A DNA stretch of 58,195 nt from an uncultured Bacteroidales bacterium (GCA_902774335.1 CACYHW010000019.1:1-58195), one strand, 5' to 3'. Shown: positions 1 to 8,935, counted from the stretch's first letter. Made by a program: numbers and translations. Notes: generated by a model not told the origin, from the letters alone.

Positions 1-231
1 ATTAAGCTGACCGTGCGTTACGATGGATACGTATTTCCCTGCGAAGCCTTTAAGGATGGGATGATGGAGATAAATAAAGGTGTCATGCCTGAAAATGTAA
101 AAGAAAAGAGGCTGAAAAACATATACGAAGAATCAGGATACCTCAAAGTCATACGTGAAGGACTACAGGCTTATTCTGTATGCGAAGGCAATGAATACTG
201 TTATGGCCAGTTTATAAGAACAAAAGAATGA
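1..231 (+). CDS. Radical SAM/SPASM protein, C-terminal fragment (cut by window edge)
   Basis: The reading frame is open from base 1, so the gene starts upstream of the window. What is visible looks like the end of a SPASM domain: YDGYVFPCEAF followed about 40 residues later by CEGNEYCYGQF. In this family such cysteines bind auxiliary iron-sulfur clusters, and the radical SAM core (CxxxCxxC) would lie upstream. Its stop overlaps the next start by 4 nt (ATGA), so it is the first visible gene of a four-gene operon with an ATPase and a methylase-like protein. A peptide- or nucleotide-modifying role is possible. The assignment rests on the Cys pattern only. Confidence 0.6.
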   Translation: MKLTVRYDGYVFPCEAFKDGMMEINKGVMPENVKEKRLKNIYEESGYLKVIREGLQAYSVCEGNEYCYGQFIRTKE

Positions 232-629
232 AGTTATCTGACTACTGTACCATAGATAGTGACGGCACGGCGTGGATAGATATCGACTCCGGCTGGAAAT
301 TCCCATGCACGCTTCACGGGATGGATGCAGAATACGCCCAAATATTCATTCGCAGACTATCGAAGAAACGCCGTCTGAATGATGAGGACGAACTTTTGGA
401 AGCAGAAGTGATAGTGCCTGATATGGCTCGTCAGAAACAGATAGTAGGAGCTGTAAAGACTGCATTTGAGATTCAAATGACAATGGCCCAATTAGGTGGC
501 GAGTATGATGAAATGCGTCAACTGACAGGGGATGATTTTTATGGAGTAGCCCAGAAATATGTTTCTACCAAGTTTGGGGAACTGAATGACTACTACTTTA
601 TGTTGGTTGATCAACAGATGGGAGTATGA
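228..629 (+). CDS. Hypothetical protein, second gene of the ATPase/methylase-like operon
   Basis: I do not recognise this 133-aa protein. It is acidic and looks globular, with no signal peptide or membrane segment. The N-terminal third (YCTIDSDGTAWIDIDSGWKF) looks beta-rich and the rest helical. It overlaps both neighbours by 4 nt (ATGA at each end), so translation is probably coupled to the SPASM protein and the ATPase. That suggests a dedicated partner or substrate of one of them, which is inference. The start is fixed by the overlap. Confidence 0.65.
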   Translation: MKLSDYCTIDSDGTAWIDIDSGWKFPCTLHGMDAEYAQIFIRRLSKKRRLNDEDELLEAEVIVPDMARQKQIVGAVKTAFEIQMTMAQLGGEYDEMRQLTGDDFYGVAQKYVSTKFGELNDYYFMLVDQQMGV

Positions 630-1756
630 AGGAGACTATGACACTAGAAGGAGTAGCCAAGTGGGTGAAGGATAATAAAAAGCCCATCATAGTGCTATAT
701 GCCTTTAATGCTACGGGTAAGACAAGACTATCCGTGGCATTTAAAGAACAGATGCGTGATAAGGCCACTCATTTGCAGACGGGCATATACTATAACGCCT
801 TTAGTGAGGACCTGTTTGTGTGGGACAATGATATGCCCCACTCAGAGAAAGATATGAAACTGAGGGTGGTGAAGAGCAGCCTGAACAGATTGCATAGCGA
901 CTTGAACGAGGAGAAAATAAGGACGCTGTTGTTTCCATACCACGTGAGTTATGACTTCCGCTTTATCTGGATAGGTGATGACCCACAAAATGGTATAGAC
1001 TCCATACGATTCTTCAGAGCTGAAGACCCGGAGAAGAGTATCAAAATTTCAAGGGGGGAAGAAAGGCTGTTTGTTTGGAACTTCTTTCTGGCCTTGTTTA
1101 TGGAGGCAGATGGCAACTTGGGAAAGCATCAGTATTTCTTCATTGATGATCCTATTGGGAGCTTGGACGATAATAACATGTTTATTACGGCAGAAAGGCT
1201 TGTTGAACTTATGGTGCAGAACTACAAGAACTCTAAGATTATAGTAACAACACACCATATGGGATTCTTCACAACTCTACAGGCGTTGATGAAGAATCCG
1301 GATGCTGGCGTTCTGCAATATACAGAAGAGGTAACTAAGGACGGGCGCAACGTGCAGGCTAAAGAACCTAAGTATGACATAAAATTTCTGGAAAGGGCTG
1401 GTGAGCAGTATGTGATTACTGGAAACGGTAAAGGCACGCTACAATATCATCTTTTACTATTGCAGGAACTGGATGCCGTGGAGGAGGATGAGGTGCAACC
1501 ACTGCATTTTGTAGAACTGAGGCAGATTCTGGAATTGATATCATCATTCCAGGGAAGAGGAGGCTTTGGCAGGGCATTGGAAAGTGCTGGTGTGGCAGAG
1601 TATAATGGCATGAATGTGGCAGACCGTGTGAATGCGTTGTCACATCAGCGAGTATATGAACGTTCCGTTCCAGTTGTACATCCCAATGACAGGGCTATGT
1701 TGAAAGCAGTCGTGAACGCACTTAAGAATACATTTAAATTCAGTCTGGAAAAATGA
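626..1756 (+). CDS. ABC-type ATPase of the RloC/PrrC (AAA_13-like) group, short form
   Basis: A 376-aa P-loop ATPase. Walker A is AFNATGKT near residues 27-34, with Ala where Gly is usual. An ABC-like signature SRGEERL lies near residue 142. Walker B with D-loop is FFIDDPIGSLDDNN near 171-184, followed by an H-loop in VTTHHMGFF. The DDPIGSLD motif is characteristic of the ATPase domains of the anticodon nucleases PrrC/RloC and related AAA_13 proteins. The long coiled-coil insertion of RloC is absent. The C-terminal 120 residues are helical and of unknown role. The gene overlaps both neighbours by 4 nt. It may be the nucleotide-driven sensor or switch of a conflict system. No nuclease motif is obvious. 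Confidence 0.75.
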   Translation: MKETMTLEGVAKWVKDNKKPIIVLYAFNATGKTRLSVAFKEQMRDKATHLQTGIYYNAFSEDLFVWDNDMPHSEKDMKLRVVKSSLNRLHSDLNEEKIRTLLFPYHVSYDFRFIWIGDDPQNGIDSIRFFRAEDPEKSIKISRGEERLFVWNFFLALFMEADGNLGKHQYFFIDDPIGSLDDNNMFITAERLVELMVQNYKNSKIIVTTHHMGFFTTLQALMKNPDAGVLQYTEEVTKDGRNVQAKEPKYDIKFLERAGEQYVITGNGKGTLQYHLLLLQELDAVEEDEVQPLHFVELRQILELISSFQGRGGFGRALESAGVAEYNGMNVADRVNALSHQRVYERSVPVVHPNDRAMLKAVVNALKNTFKFSLEK

Positions 1757-3132
1757 TTAACCTAACAAATATAGGAAAGCAGCTAACCGGCTTTATACGA
1801 GAGAATAGCCCGCTAACGGTTGAGGAGATGTGCCCCATTACGTTGGCAATTCTGTGCTATAGGTTTACTACGTATGACATAACAGAAGCAACGGCAGGTG
1901 AGCGGGATGATTGGGAGCAGTTGCTGATGAAAATGGACAGCGGTAATGTAGAACCCAAAGCCTGGCTTCAAACAGTTTTACTCAATTCTGCGGATTTATA
2001 CCGGGACAGGGTGGAAATGTTTGACCTGTATGACAGAGTGACGCAGGTGATGTACAGACTGCCAAAGGGTGATTTCTGTACACACTATGTAATGCTGATA
2101 GGGGAATGCTCGAAAGACTATTGCAGTACAGTTTTGAGAAGTGTGCTGTTTAACTATATCCTAAGAACTCACGGCAGCAGGCTTTTGGAACTGGTGCCCT
2201 ATGAAGTGAGGCGTCTGATGAGCCAGATTGTTCAGCGAACTATCAGAGGAAGAGAGGATTTGAGGCTTTATGACCCGTTTTGTGGAGTTGGGTCGCTGGC
2301 ATTGTCGGTGATGAAGCATAACAAGGGGGCAATCAGAGACGCGGTACTGAAAGATGTAGCCACACTGCAAACGGATATGGCAAGGCTGAACTTGATAGTA
2401 AACGGCTTAGATGGTTTTGAGCTGCGGAATGAGGACTTTTTGAATGACGAGTGGGTCCTTAGGGAGCGATACGATGTGATAGCCAGCATGCCAGCATGGA
2501 GCCTGAGAAGAAGAATTGAACCGATAAAGCTAGGTGAACTCCCATCAAGATATCCAGAATTTGGGGAGTTGCCATACGATTATGCTGTCATTATACGTGC
2601 ATTGGAATCGTTGAAAGAGAATGGCATGATGGTGCTGGCAATGCCAATTGGAGTACTAAGTCAGACTGGAATAGGCGAGGATGTCAGGCTGCGTATTATA
2701 GCTCATCGGGACTTAAGAGCCGTGATAGAAATGCCGGTAAATCTGCTTTACTCAACCAGTGTGGCTTTTGCATTGTTGGTGTTCCAACACAACGAGAGGC
2801 GTGAGGACGTGATGATGATCAATGCCAAGAGTTTGTTTGAGAAACAAGGGAGGTTGAATCGGATGTCATTGGTGAATGTTGGCCAGATTGTGAGGTGTTA
2901 TGCTACTGGGCGTGAAGAGGTAGGATTGGCTAGAAGAGTGTCATATGGTGAAATAGCCAATCATTTGTATAATCTGTTGCCCAGCCAGTATGTTAACGAC
3001 CGGAGGTTAGAGCAAAGGGCATTGGAAGAGAAAGTTCAGAAGATAAACGAATTGACGGAAAAGATGAAAGAGCTGACCAGAGAGCATAATGCTTATCTTA
3101 GGCAGTTGGGGTTGCCGGAGTTGGAGGTGTAA
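1753..3132 (+). CDS. HsdM-like N6-adenine methylase fold protein with altered catalytic motif
   Basis: A 459-aa protein with the type I restriction HsdM fold. An N-terminal helical part is followed by the SAM-binding motif I DPFCGVGSL (residues 174-182). The position of catalytic motif IV, normally (N/D)PPF, reads DVIASMPAW (241-249): Met246 replaces the catalytic Asn and Ala248 the second Pro. The following text (MMVLAMPIGVLS, then DLRAVIEMPVNLLY) is typical HsdM, and the C-terminus ends in a coiled coil (3000-3120). No hsdS or hsdR lies nearby. I infer that it binds SAM or DNA but has lost methyl transfer and serves as a sensor or scaffold. It is the last gene of the ATGA-overlap operon. 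Confidence 0.75.
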   Translation: MINLTNIGKQLTGFIRENSPLTVEEMCPITLAILCYRFTTYDITEATAGERDDWEQLLMKMDSGNVEPKAWLQTVLLNSADLYRDRVEMFDLYDRVTQVMYRLPKGDFCTHYVMLIGECSKDYCSTVLRSVLFNYILRTHGSRLLELVPYEVRRLMSQIVQRTIRGREDLRLYDPFCGVGSLALSVMKHNKGAIRDAVLKDVATLQTDMARLNLIVNGLDGFELRNEDFLNDEWVLRERYDVIASMPAWSLRRRIEPIKLGELPSRYPEFGELPYDYAVIIRALESLKENGMMVLAMPIGVLSQTGIGEDVRLRIIAHRDLRAVIEMPVNLLYSTSVAFALLVFQHNERREDVMMINAKSLFEKQGRLNRMSLVNVGQIVRCYATGREEVGLARRVSYGEIANHLYNLLPSQYVNDRRLEQRALEEKVQKINELTEKMKELTREHNAYLRQLGLPELEV

Positions 3133-3158
3133 TTAGAGATATATCTTATTAAGAAACA

Positions 3159-4235
3159 ATGACATACCAGACCGTAGCTTTAGGAGAGCCATTCTTTGAA
3201 AAGGAACTGGTTGAGGCGTGTAAGCTATACCCTGAGATTACGTTTAAGAGTGAAGAAGATGTAGTAGATAAGAATTATCCTGTTCTATATCTATATTATG
3301 GAAAGACGCCAGGTTCATCCACTTATCGAGGGGATTTGGACTTAGCAGCATTGGCACGCCAAAAGAAAATTTTGCCAATTGCGCCCAGTGCTCCGGTATT
3401 TAATCAGAATATCCCCAAAAGCATAAGAAATCTGAATGGTTTCTTTTTAAACGACGAAAGAGCTGTTTATGCTTTGAAGAATTATATACTTGCGTTCTTT
3501 GGCCTTGTGAATACTAACCGAAAGGTATTCATATCTTATCGTAGAGTGGATAGTGAAGAATTGGCCCACCAATTATTTGACGCACTAACTAAACTAAAAT
3601 ATCACCCTTTTTTAGACTCTTATAGTATACAGCCTGGAGTGGACTTTCAGGAGTACCTGCGTCACGAATTGAATGACACGGAACTGATAGTGGTGCTGAA
3701 TACAGAGCATTTTGATGAGAGTGAGTATACCAAAGAAGAAGTGAACATAGCCAATGAGTTGCGCATCCCGATATTGGAGGTGAAATTCGATCCATGTGTG
3801 AAAATGGATATTTTTGCCTTGTCACAGGTGATTGACACCCACGAAACAATAAGTGATAATAAACACTTTGAAGATAAAATTGTAAATAATATCACACTGG
3901 CTATTGAGCAAATGAGAGCCCAGAGCTATTTGTTTAAGAGGAAGGATATTATCACAAGTTTGAATAAACAGTTTAGTACGTCTGGAATGGTGTTCCAAGA
4001 AGCAGGCGGGTTTTTAAGGAGTGATGTTACTCGCGAGATATATTGTCCGCTGACACATATTCCACAAAGCACAGATCTCTTTCGGACAGAAGAGTTCTTT
4101 GAGAGTATTCCATTGTTTAAGACCTACACCAAGAAGGTGGTATATAATGGATCATATTGCCGTGATGACATTAAACGGCACTTGAAATGGCTTGATCAGT
4201 ACCTGCCTGTAAAGTCGTTTAGTATTAACGATTAA
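3159..4235 (+). CDS. TIR domain protein with N- and C-terminal extensions
   Basis: A 358-aa soluble protein. The TIR domain spans about residues 120-240: it opens with KVFISYRRVDSEELA, has the central strand ELIVVLNTEHF, and carries YTKEEVNIA, where Glu193 or Glu194 occupies the usual NADase catalytic position. The first 115 residues form a separate alpha/beta domain (VLYLYYGKTPGSS, KKILPIAP) of unknown type, and the last 110 residues are unassigned. Prokaryotic TIR proteins cleave NAD or make cyclic ADP-ribose signals during phage infection. The next gene is a SLOG protein and two more TIR genes follow, a Thoeris-like grouping. The start lies 26 nt after the preceding operon. Confidence 0.8.
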   Translation: MTYQTVALGEPFFEKELVEACKLYPEITFKSEEDVVDKNYPVLYLYYGKTPGSSTYRGDLDLAALARQKKILPIAPSAPVFNQNIPKSIRNLNGFFLNDERAVYALKNYILAFFGLVNTNRKVFISYRRVDSEELAHQLFDALTKLKYHPFLDSYSIQPGVDFQEYLRHELNDTELIVVLNTEHFDESEYTKEEVNIANELRIPILEVKFDPCVKMDIFALSQVIDTHETISDNKHFEDKIVNNITLAIEQMRAQSYLFKRKDIITSLNKQFSTSGMVFQEAGGFLRSDVTREIYCPLTHIPQSTDLFRTEEFFESIPLFKTYTKKVVYNGSYCRDDIKRHLKWLDQYLPVKSFSIND

Positions 4236-4248
4236 TATTTCTTTGAAA

Positions 4249-4803
4249 ATGATATTTCTTTCAGCAAGTGTTCCTCAGCGAGATAGAGAGTTTTTTGGAA
4301 CAGAAAATGTCTATGCCATAAAGGAGGCAGTTATTTCTTTTGTAAGAGTTTGTGCGGAGAAAAGGCTGCCATTCTTTTTTGGCGGACATCCGGCAATTAC
4401 ACCTTTGGTGTGGAATGTGGCCAAAAACTATTATGGAGATAAAGAGCCGGCGATAAAGATTTATCAGTCGCTGTTCTTTGGCAACCGTATTCCAGACGAA
4501 GTGAAGCATTTCAAGGATGTTCACATGACGGATGCGGTAGATGGAGATGTTCGTAAAAGCGTAGACCTTATGCGGCGAGTGATGTTTAGAGAGAACTCGA
4601 CCGACTGTGCGGTGTTTATTGGGGGAATGGGTGGAGTTGTAGATGAAGCCCGTATGATAAGAGATATGTACCCGGATGCAAGATTTCTTCCGTTTTATAG
4701 TACCGGTGGAGCGGCAAAGGCAATATACGAGGAATTCCAGATTGAAGATGAGCGTTTGAAAGAGAATTACGCTTTTTATGAGTTGTTTCAAGAACTATTA
4801 TAG
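4249..4803 (+). CDS. Stand-alone SLOG-family (Rossmann, nucleotide-binding) protein
   Basis: About 184 aa. It begins MIFLSASVPQRDREFF and carries two glycine motifs typical of SLOG/LOG-like Rossmann folds: FFFGGHPAITPLV and CAVFIGGMGGVVDEA. SLOG domains bind nucleotide-derived ligands. In Thoeris ThsA, a SLOG domain senses the cyclic ADP-ribose isomer made by the TIR protein. Here the SLOG domain is not fused to SIR2 or a membrane segment, so the effector is not obvious. I chose ATG 4249 over the upstream TTG at 4243. Only 13 nt separate it from the upstream TIR gene and 15 nt from the next one, so it is co-transcribed. Family is fairly sure, role is inferred. Confidence 0.72.
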   Translation: MIFLSASVPQRDREFFGTENVYAIKEAVISFVRVCAEKRLPFFFGGHPAITPLVWNVAKNYYGDKEPAIKIYQSLFFGNRIPDEVKHFKDVHMTDAVDGDVRKSVDLMRRVMFRENSTDCAVFIGGMGGVVDEARMIRDMYPDARFLPFYSTGGAAKAIYEEFQIEDERLKENYAFYELFQELL

Positions 4804-4818
4804 CAGATTTAACGAGCG

Positions 4819-5355
4819 TTGGAACCGAAAGAACTGTTGACCAAGAGGCGTATCGAGAAACTGGCCAGTGAATATAATTACGGCCAGCTGGAGAGCGTTG
4901 AGCCTGCTGATGGGAAATACGATGTGTTCGTATCTCATTCCAGCCGTGATGTGGAATTTATCCGAAAGGTTCTTTTGTTTCTGAAATCCAGCAAGGGTGG
5001 TATCAACGGTTATGTAGACTGGCAAGACCCGGACATGGAGCACGAAACTGATGCGCGGACAGCAGCGGGATTAAAGGACAAAATCAAAAACTCGAAGAAG
5101 GTGATTTATGTAGTTACGACTGAATCGCTTAAGTCTGCCTGGTGCAGTTGGGAGATTGGCTATGCAGACTGCAACAAAGGTGTTGACGACGTAGCAATCC
5201 TAGCCATCAAGCCTAACAACGGACGCTGGAAGAACCACGAATATCTGCAGCAGTATCCTTGGATTTATTATGATACGGCGGAGCATTTGTTTATGGTCGT
5301 AAAACCTGGTGGGGATAGAGTTAAGTTGTATGATTGGCTGAAGACTATTAAATAG
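4819..5355 (+). CDS. TIR domain protein (canonical WCxxE type), TTG start
   Basis: A 178-aa protein whose TIR domain begins near residue 34 (YDVFVSHSSRD). It contains the classic SAWCSWEIGYA motif with Glu112 at the NADase catalytic position, preceded by KKVIYVVTTESL. Upstream in frame there is a stop and no early ATG, so the start is probably TTG at 4819, 15 nt after the SLOG gene. The 33-residue N-terminal lead is short and charged. Given the neighbours, it likely makes or consumes a NAD-derived signal. Substrate and product cannot be read from the sequence. Confidence 0.8.
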   Translation: MEPKELLTKRRIEKLASEYNYGQLESVEPADGKYDVFVSHSSRDVEFIRKVLLFLKSSKGGINGYVDWQDPDMEHETDARTAAGLKDKIKNSKKVIYVVTTESLKSAWCSWEIGYADCNKGVDDVAILAIKPNNGRWKNHEYLQQYPWIYYDTAEHLFMVVKPGGDRVKLYDWLKTIK

Positions 5356-5396
5356 ATGGCGCAAGATAATTGTTTGAGTGTATAAACAATACAAAT

Positions 5397-6077
5397 ATGT
5401 CTAGAAACGTTTTTGTCTCTTATAAATACGCAGATGAGGATGTACAACACCTAAATGGGCATTATCCTACGAGGGCGAGGCACTATGTTGATGAAATTGA
5501 GAAGTTGTTGGCGGCGGATGATCATATATTTTTTGGAGAGCATGACGGGGAAGACCTTTCTGATTGGAGAGAAGATCAGATATGGGATGAGCTAAAGGAT
5601 AGAATATTTCCCACTACCTGTACCATCGTTCTTATCTCACCCAATATGAAGAATCCCCATCAATATGATAAATCACAATGGATCCCTTGGGAGATCAGCT
5701 ATTCAATTAGAGAGACGGTCCGAAATGATAGGAAAAGCCATAGAAATGCTATTCTAGCAGTGGTTTTACCTGATAAAAACGGTAGTTACGAATATGCATT
5801 AAGAGCGAATAATTGTTGCTTGTCTGGATGCACAACGTATTATAGGGATTGGATGTTCACAATTATCAAAGAAAATATGTTTAACCGAAAAAATCCCAAT
5901 ACTAGCGATTGTTTAAAGGCTACAACGGTTTGGTATGGTGAGTACAGCTATATACCCATGGTGCGCTGGGAGTATTTCGTAAATCATGTTTCGGAATTGA
6001 TCGAGAGGGCGGAACGTATAAAAGAGGATTATGAGATGAATGACTCATATGAACTTCATCTTGGGGTGAATAAGTAG
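5397..6077 (+). CDS. TIR-like (DUF1863 / ThsB-like) protein
   Basis: About 226 aa from ATG 5397; an upstream TTG at 5370 is less likely. It opens SRNVFVSYKYADEDV, has TCTIVLISPNM as the central strand and SQWIPWEISYSI, with Glu99 at the catalytic position. This spacing, with a long insertion between the first strand and the WxxWE motif, is that of the DUF1863/ThsB branch of TIR proteins, the signal-producing subunit in Thoeris. The last 90 residues are an unassigned extension. It is the third TIR gene in 3 kb, which suggests either several sensors feeding one SLOG effector or merged systems. Confidence 0.75.
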   Translation: MSRNVFVSYKYADEDVQHLNGHYPTRARHYVDEIEKLLAADDHIFFGEHDGEDLSDWREDQIWDELKDRIFPTTCTIVLISPNMKNPHQYDKSQWIPWEISYSIRETVRNDRKSHRNAILAVVLPDKNGSYEYALRANNCCLSGCTTYYRDWMFTIIKENMFNRKNPNTSDCLKATTVWYGEYSYIPMVRWEYFVNHVSELIERAERIKEDYEMNDSYELHLGVNK

Positions 6078-6163
6078 GTCCTGTATCGTGAATGACACTA
6101 GATGGACGCTGGCTAACTAAAAACAATGAATAATGGCCTTCATGACGGTGCCATCAGTGATAG

Positions 6164-6376
6164 TTCTGTTTTGGCGGCGTTTGTACATCAGCCATTGTTA
6201 TAATTGGGGCGGTATCGGGCATCGGCCGTGAACAGATGTCTGCGTTTAAGGATGTATCGGTCGAGGTTCATTACAGGCCTATTTATCTGAGGAACTGGTT
6301 TGTTGACAATAAGCTGGCGTGGTACATTAGTAGCATTGATGAGCTGAGTATAGCGCTAATAAGATACAGAGTGTAG
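6164..6376 (+). pseudogene. Open-frame remnant of an unidentified gene
   Basis: Between the last TIR gene and the helicase-associated fragment lies a 326-nt stretch without an intact gene. One frame is open from 6164 to the TAG at 6374-6376 and reads like real protein (AFKDVSVEVHYRPIYLRNW, then SSIDELSIALI), but it has no start codon at its left end. It looks like the C-terminus of a decayed gene. I do not recognise the family. Confidence 0.35.
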
Positions 6377-6403
6377 CGCTCAATAGGATACCGGAGGTGA
6401 GTT

Positions 6404-6637
6404 ATGATGACACAAGATGATAGATGGTTGGCTAACTGGACGGCGGTGATGGAGTTCATTACTGCTAACCGTAGGAATCCATCTAAGCACCGGATTGAGG
6501 AGCATTTGATGCTGAATTGGGTGAAACATAACCGGAAACTGTTAAAGGCTGGTAAAATGGCTCCGGAACGGGTGGAGATGATGGGGAAATTGGTAGATTT
6601 GTGGGAGGAGAGGAAGAGAGTGAATCAATATGTGTAG
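6404..6637 (+). CDS. Isolated helicase-associated (HA) domain, probable fragment
   Basis: 77 aa with the spacing of a single helicase-associated domain (W..N..A..EF near the start, then LNWVKHNRKLLKAGKM, then DLWEE). In Bacteroidetes these domains usually follow a helicase core, often in mobile-element proteins. Here only one repeat is left, although a good Shine-Dalgarno (GGAGGTGA) precedes the ATG. It lies beside another remnant, so this is probably a relic of a larger gene, perhaps still translated. Confidence 0.5.
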   Translation: MMTQDDRWLANWTAVMEFITANRRNPSKHRIEEHLMLNWVKHNRKLLKAGKMAPERVEMMGKLVDLWEERKRVNQYV

Positions 6638-6700
6638 AAGGCTGAGGGCTGATTTCTCCACGAATAATAGTATAAAACTGAAATTAATAACTACAACGAA

Positions 6701-7963
6701 ATGATAAGGATATTGCAGATATCGGACATACACTGGACAAATCGAAAAAACTGGGATGCAGATTTTCCGGGTATGAAAGCACGTTTTCTGGTAGATTTAA
6801 AGGACTACCACAAGGCCAAAGGGAGCATTGACTATGTGTTTGTATGTGGGGACGTGGCATTCAAGGGCGCTAAGGATGAGTATGACGAGGCTAAAGAATA
6901 CATAGAGAAGATATGCAAAATCGTTGGCTGTAAAGATGAACAAGTATTTGTGGTACCAGGAAACCACGACCTGAACAGAAAGGCTGCAGGAGCGAACATC
7001 AGGGAGATGATGGATGCCGCACTTTCATGTGAAGGGAGGAACAAAGACTTCTTCGATGAATCAATTCTGAAAACGACTAACTTGAAGGAATCAGCATATC
7101 GCGCTTTTGAACACTATTACGAGTTTTCAACTCGCTATTTATGTCAGGAGGCCGTAATGGGAAAGTGCCTGCAAAGCAATGGAGAAGAGGCAATCACTGA
7201 TGATGACAAACTCTACTATCATGAGCGGCTGGCAAAAAATGAGGGCACTTTCAATATTAGCGTCAGAGGCGTGAACACCGCTCTTAACTGTGATGAGTGG
7301 GACTATAATGATGAGAAAAAAGAAGGACACATGCAATTTCTTCCTCGAAGGGCATACGTTATGGACGAGGTAAAGAAACAGGAGATACGTATCATTTTAG
7401 GACACCACCCACTGGAATTCCTGACTAACAAAGAAGAGATAGAACAGTATCTGAACAACCACTACCATATACAGTTCTTCGGTCATGTGCACGAGCAGAA
7501 GGTGCATGAAAAGAACAGGCTTGAAGGAAACTTCGTGAGGGTTTATTCGGGTGCATTTGACCCTCCAAAGGATAAGAAGGCTTCAGAAAGGTATAAACCC
7601 ATCTATAACCTTGTAGAGATAGAACAAAAAGACGAGGGACATATCCAAGTAAGGGGAGAATCACAGATATGGGAAATAAACCGTTTCGTAAAATACGATG
7701 AAGGATGTTTTGAAAAGGTGATTGAAATAGAGCAAGATAAAAACAAATGGGAAGAGGATGCTATGACAGTAAAAAAACCTATAGACGCAAGGAGCATAAA
7801 ATTCAAGTATATGCGACTTGATAACCGAACCTACTACTTTGACAAGATTTCGGGGGTGCATTTTAAACCCAAAACCGGACGGTCGGAGACGGATAACTGT
7901 TTAGATTTTCTTGCTGAGGTAGAAAAAATGGGTAAATTAGCAGAGTTAAAAGACAAGATGTAG
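6701..7963 (+). CDS. Calcineurin-like metallophosphoesterase, first gene of the GTPase system
   Basis: A 420-aa protein with every metal-binding motif of the family: ISDIHW (Asp9, His11), VCGDVAF (Asp51), PGNHDLN (Asn88, His89), GHHPLEF and FFGHVHEQ. It therefore should hydrolyse phosphoesters with a dinuclear metal centre. About 110 extra residues follow the catalytic domain and end in a helical segment. It is followed after 3 nt by an unknown helical protein, two GTPases and a GAP1-type protein, with gaps or overlaps of a few nt, so it is very likely one operon. It is a plausible nuclease or nucleotide-degrading effector of the system, which is inference. Confidence 0.82.
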   Translation: MIRILQISDIHWTNRKNWDADFPGMKARFLVDLKDYHKAKGSIDYVFVCGDVAFKGAKDEYDEAKEYIEKICKIVGCKDEQVFVVPGNHDLNRKAAGANIREMMDAALSCEGRNKDFFDESILKTTNLKESAYRAFEHYYEFSTRYLCQEAVMGKCLQSNGEEAITDDDKLYYHERLAKNEGTFNISVRGVNTALNCDEWDYNDEKKEGHMQFLPRRAYVMDEVKKQEIRIILGHHPLEFLTNKEEIEQYLNNHYHIQFFGHVHEQKVHEKNRLEGNFVRVYSGAFDPPKDKKASERYKPIYNLVEIEQKDEGHIQVRGESQIWEINRFVKYDEGCFEKVIEIEQDKNKWEEDAMTVKKPIDARSIKFKYMRLDNRTYYFDKISGVHFKPKTGRSETDNCLDFLAEVEKMGKLAELKDKM

Positions 7964-7966
7964 AGT

Positions 7967-8935
7967 ATGGGTAATTTACTAAAAGAACTATTAAGCGAGG
8001 TGGTCGTGACTCCTTACGATCCTAAGATAATAGAACGCTTGACAGAGATATGTAATGATATTGCTGAAGCAACCGCCGTTGATGATATTGAAGGCTATAT
8101 CGAATCGTTTGTATACAACAAGCCCGATATGAATTTCAAACATTGTGTTGAAGATTATTATGCGGAAAAGTATCCGGAAGAAGAGGTGATAGACTTACCT
8201 CCAATATTTGCAATTGTGCTGGCTCAGTTTATAGCTATTGTATGTATCACACAATATATGGAAGGTAGAGACCAGGCAACGGCATCATTGATATTAATGA
8301 ACCATTTGCTCTTTAGAAAAGGGTCGCTGACAAGGCTGATTTTGCCCAACCACATCAAAGATATGCTTTCAAAGATAGATGTCTATATTGCCAATCAAGA
8401 CAATATTGTGGTGGATAGGGAGTGCGGAAAAATGAAGGAGTTGTTATCGGATCCTGACTATCTGGACACTCATTATCAAGATGCAGACATAAAGGCAGAA
8501 GTGAGAAAGATGGCCAAGGCCTCATATCTTTATCAGCAACAACTCATCGTTGGTAAATACAAAGGAGTATCAGATAAGAAGCCATACGAGAAAACGTACA
8601 ACTTTTTGTTTGAACTACTTAAGCATACCCCTTGGAAGTTCACCAATAATGATGTTGTAGCTCTGTTGAGACAAGTAATGACAGAAGAGGAACAAAAGAA
8701 AACGGCGACGATTGAAAGTATTGTGAAAGAACTTGTAGAAGCAGATGCTGAACTCCCATATGATACATTGGAAAAGTCGTCACTTCTACTAAACTATGTC
8801 CAGTCTGGTGAAAAAGAAGTTCCACAGGAATTAAAGAATCGCAGACTGACAGTGATGGAATTTGGAATCTACATATATTACGAATTATTGTTGGAATACA
8901 TTATTATCGAATATTATGGCAGCGGAGATGAATGA
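7967..8935 (+). CDS. Helical GTPase-system protein (possible GASH-type)
   Basis: 322 aa, strongly helical and acidic, no signal peptide. Residues 82-98 are hydrophobic (FAIVLAQFIAIVCITQY) but look like a buried helix or weak membrane segment. I do not recognise it with certainty. Its position between a phosphoesterase and two GTPases fits the helical component described for GTPase-centred conflict systems (the GTPase-associated system helical domain). The gene overlaps the next one by about 20 nt (start ATG 8916 or 8928), so expression is coupled. Confidence 0.55.
   Translation: MGNLLKELLSEVVVTPYDPKIIERLTEICNDIAEATAVDDIEGYIESFVYNKPDMNFKHCVEDYYAEKYPEEEVIDLPPIFAIVLAQFIAIVCITQYMEGRDQATASLILMNHLLFRKGSLTRLILPNHIKDMLSKIDVYIANQDNIVVDRECGKMKELLSDPDYLDTHYQDADIKAEVRKMAKASYLYQQQLIVGKYKGVSDKKPYEKTYNFLFELLKHTPWKFTNNDVVALLRQVMTEEEQKKTATIESIVKELVEADAELPYDTLEKSSLLLNYVQSGEKEVPQELKNRRLTVMEFGIYIYYELLLEYIIIEYYGSGDE

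Noticed and set aside
1753-3132. Active type I restriction-modification methylase
   Set aside because: The catalytic NPPF motif is changed to MPAW and no specificity or restriction subunit is adjacent.
4261-4791. 176-codon frame opposite the SLOG gene
   Set aside because: It has no recognisable domain, while the + strand frame carries SLOG motifs and fits the operon.
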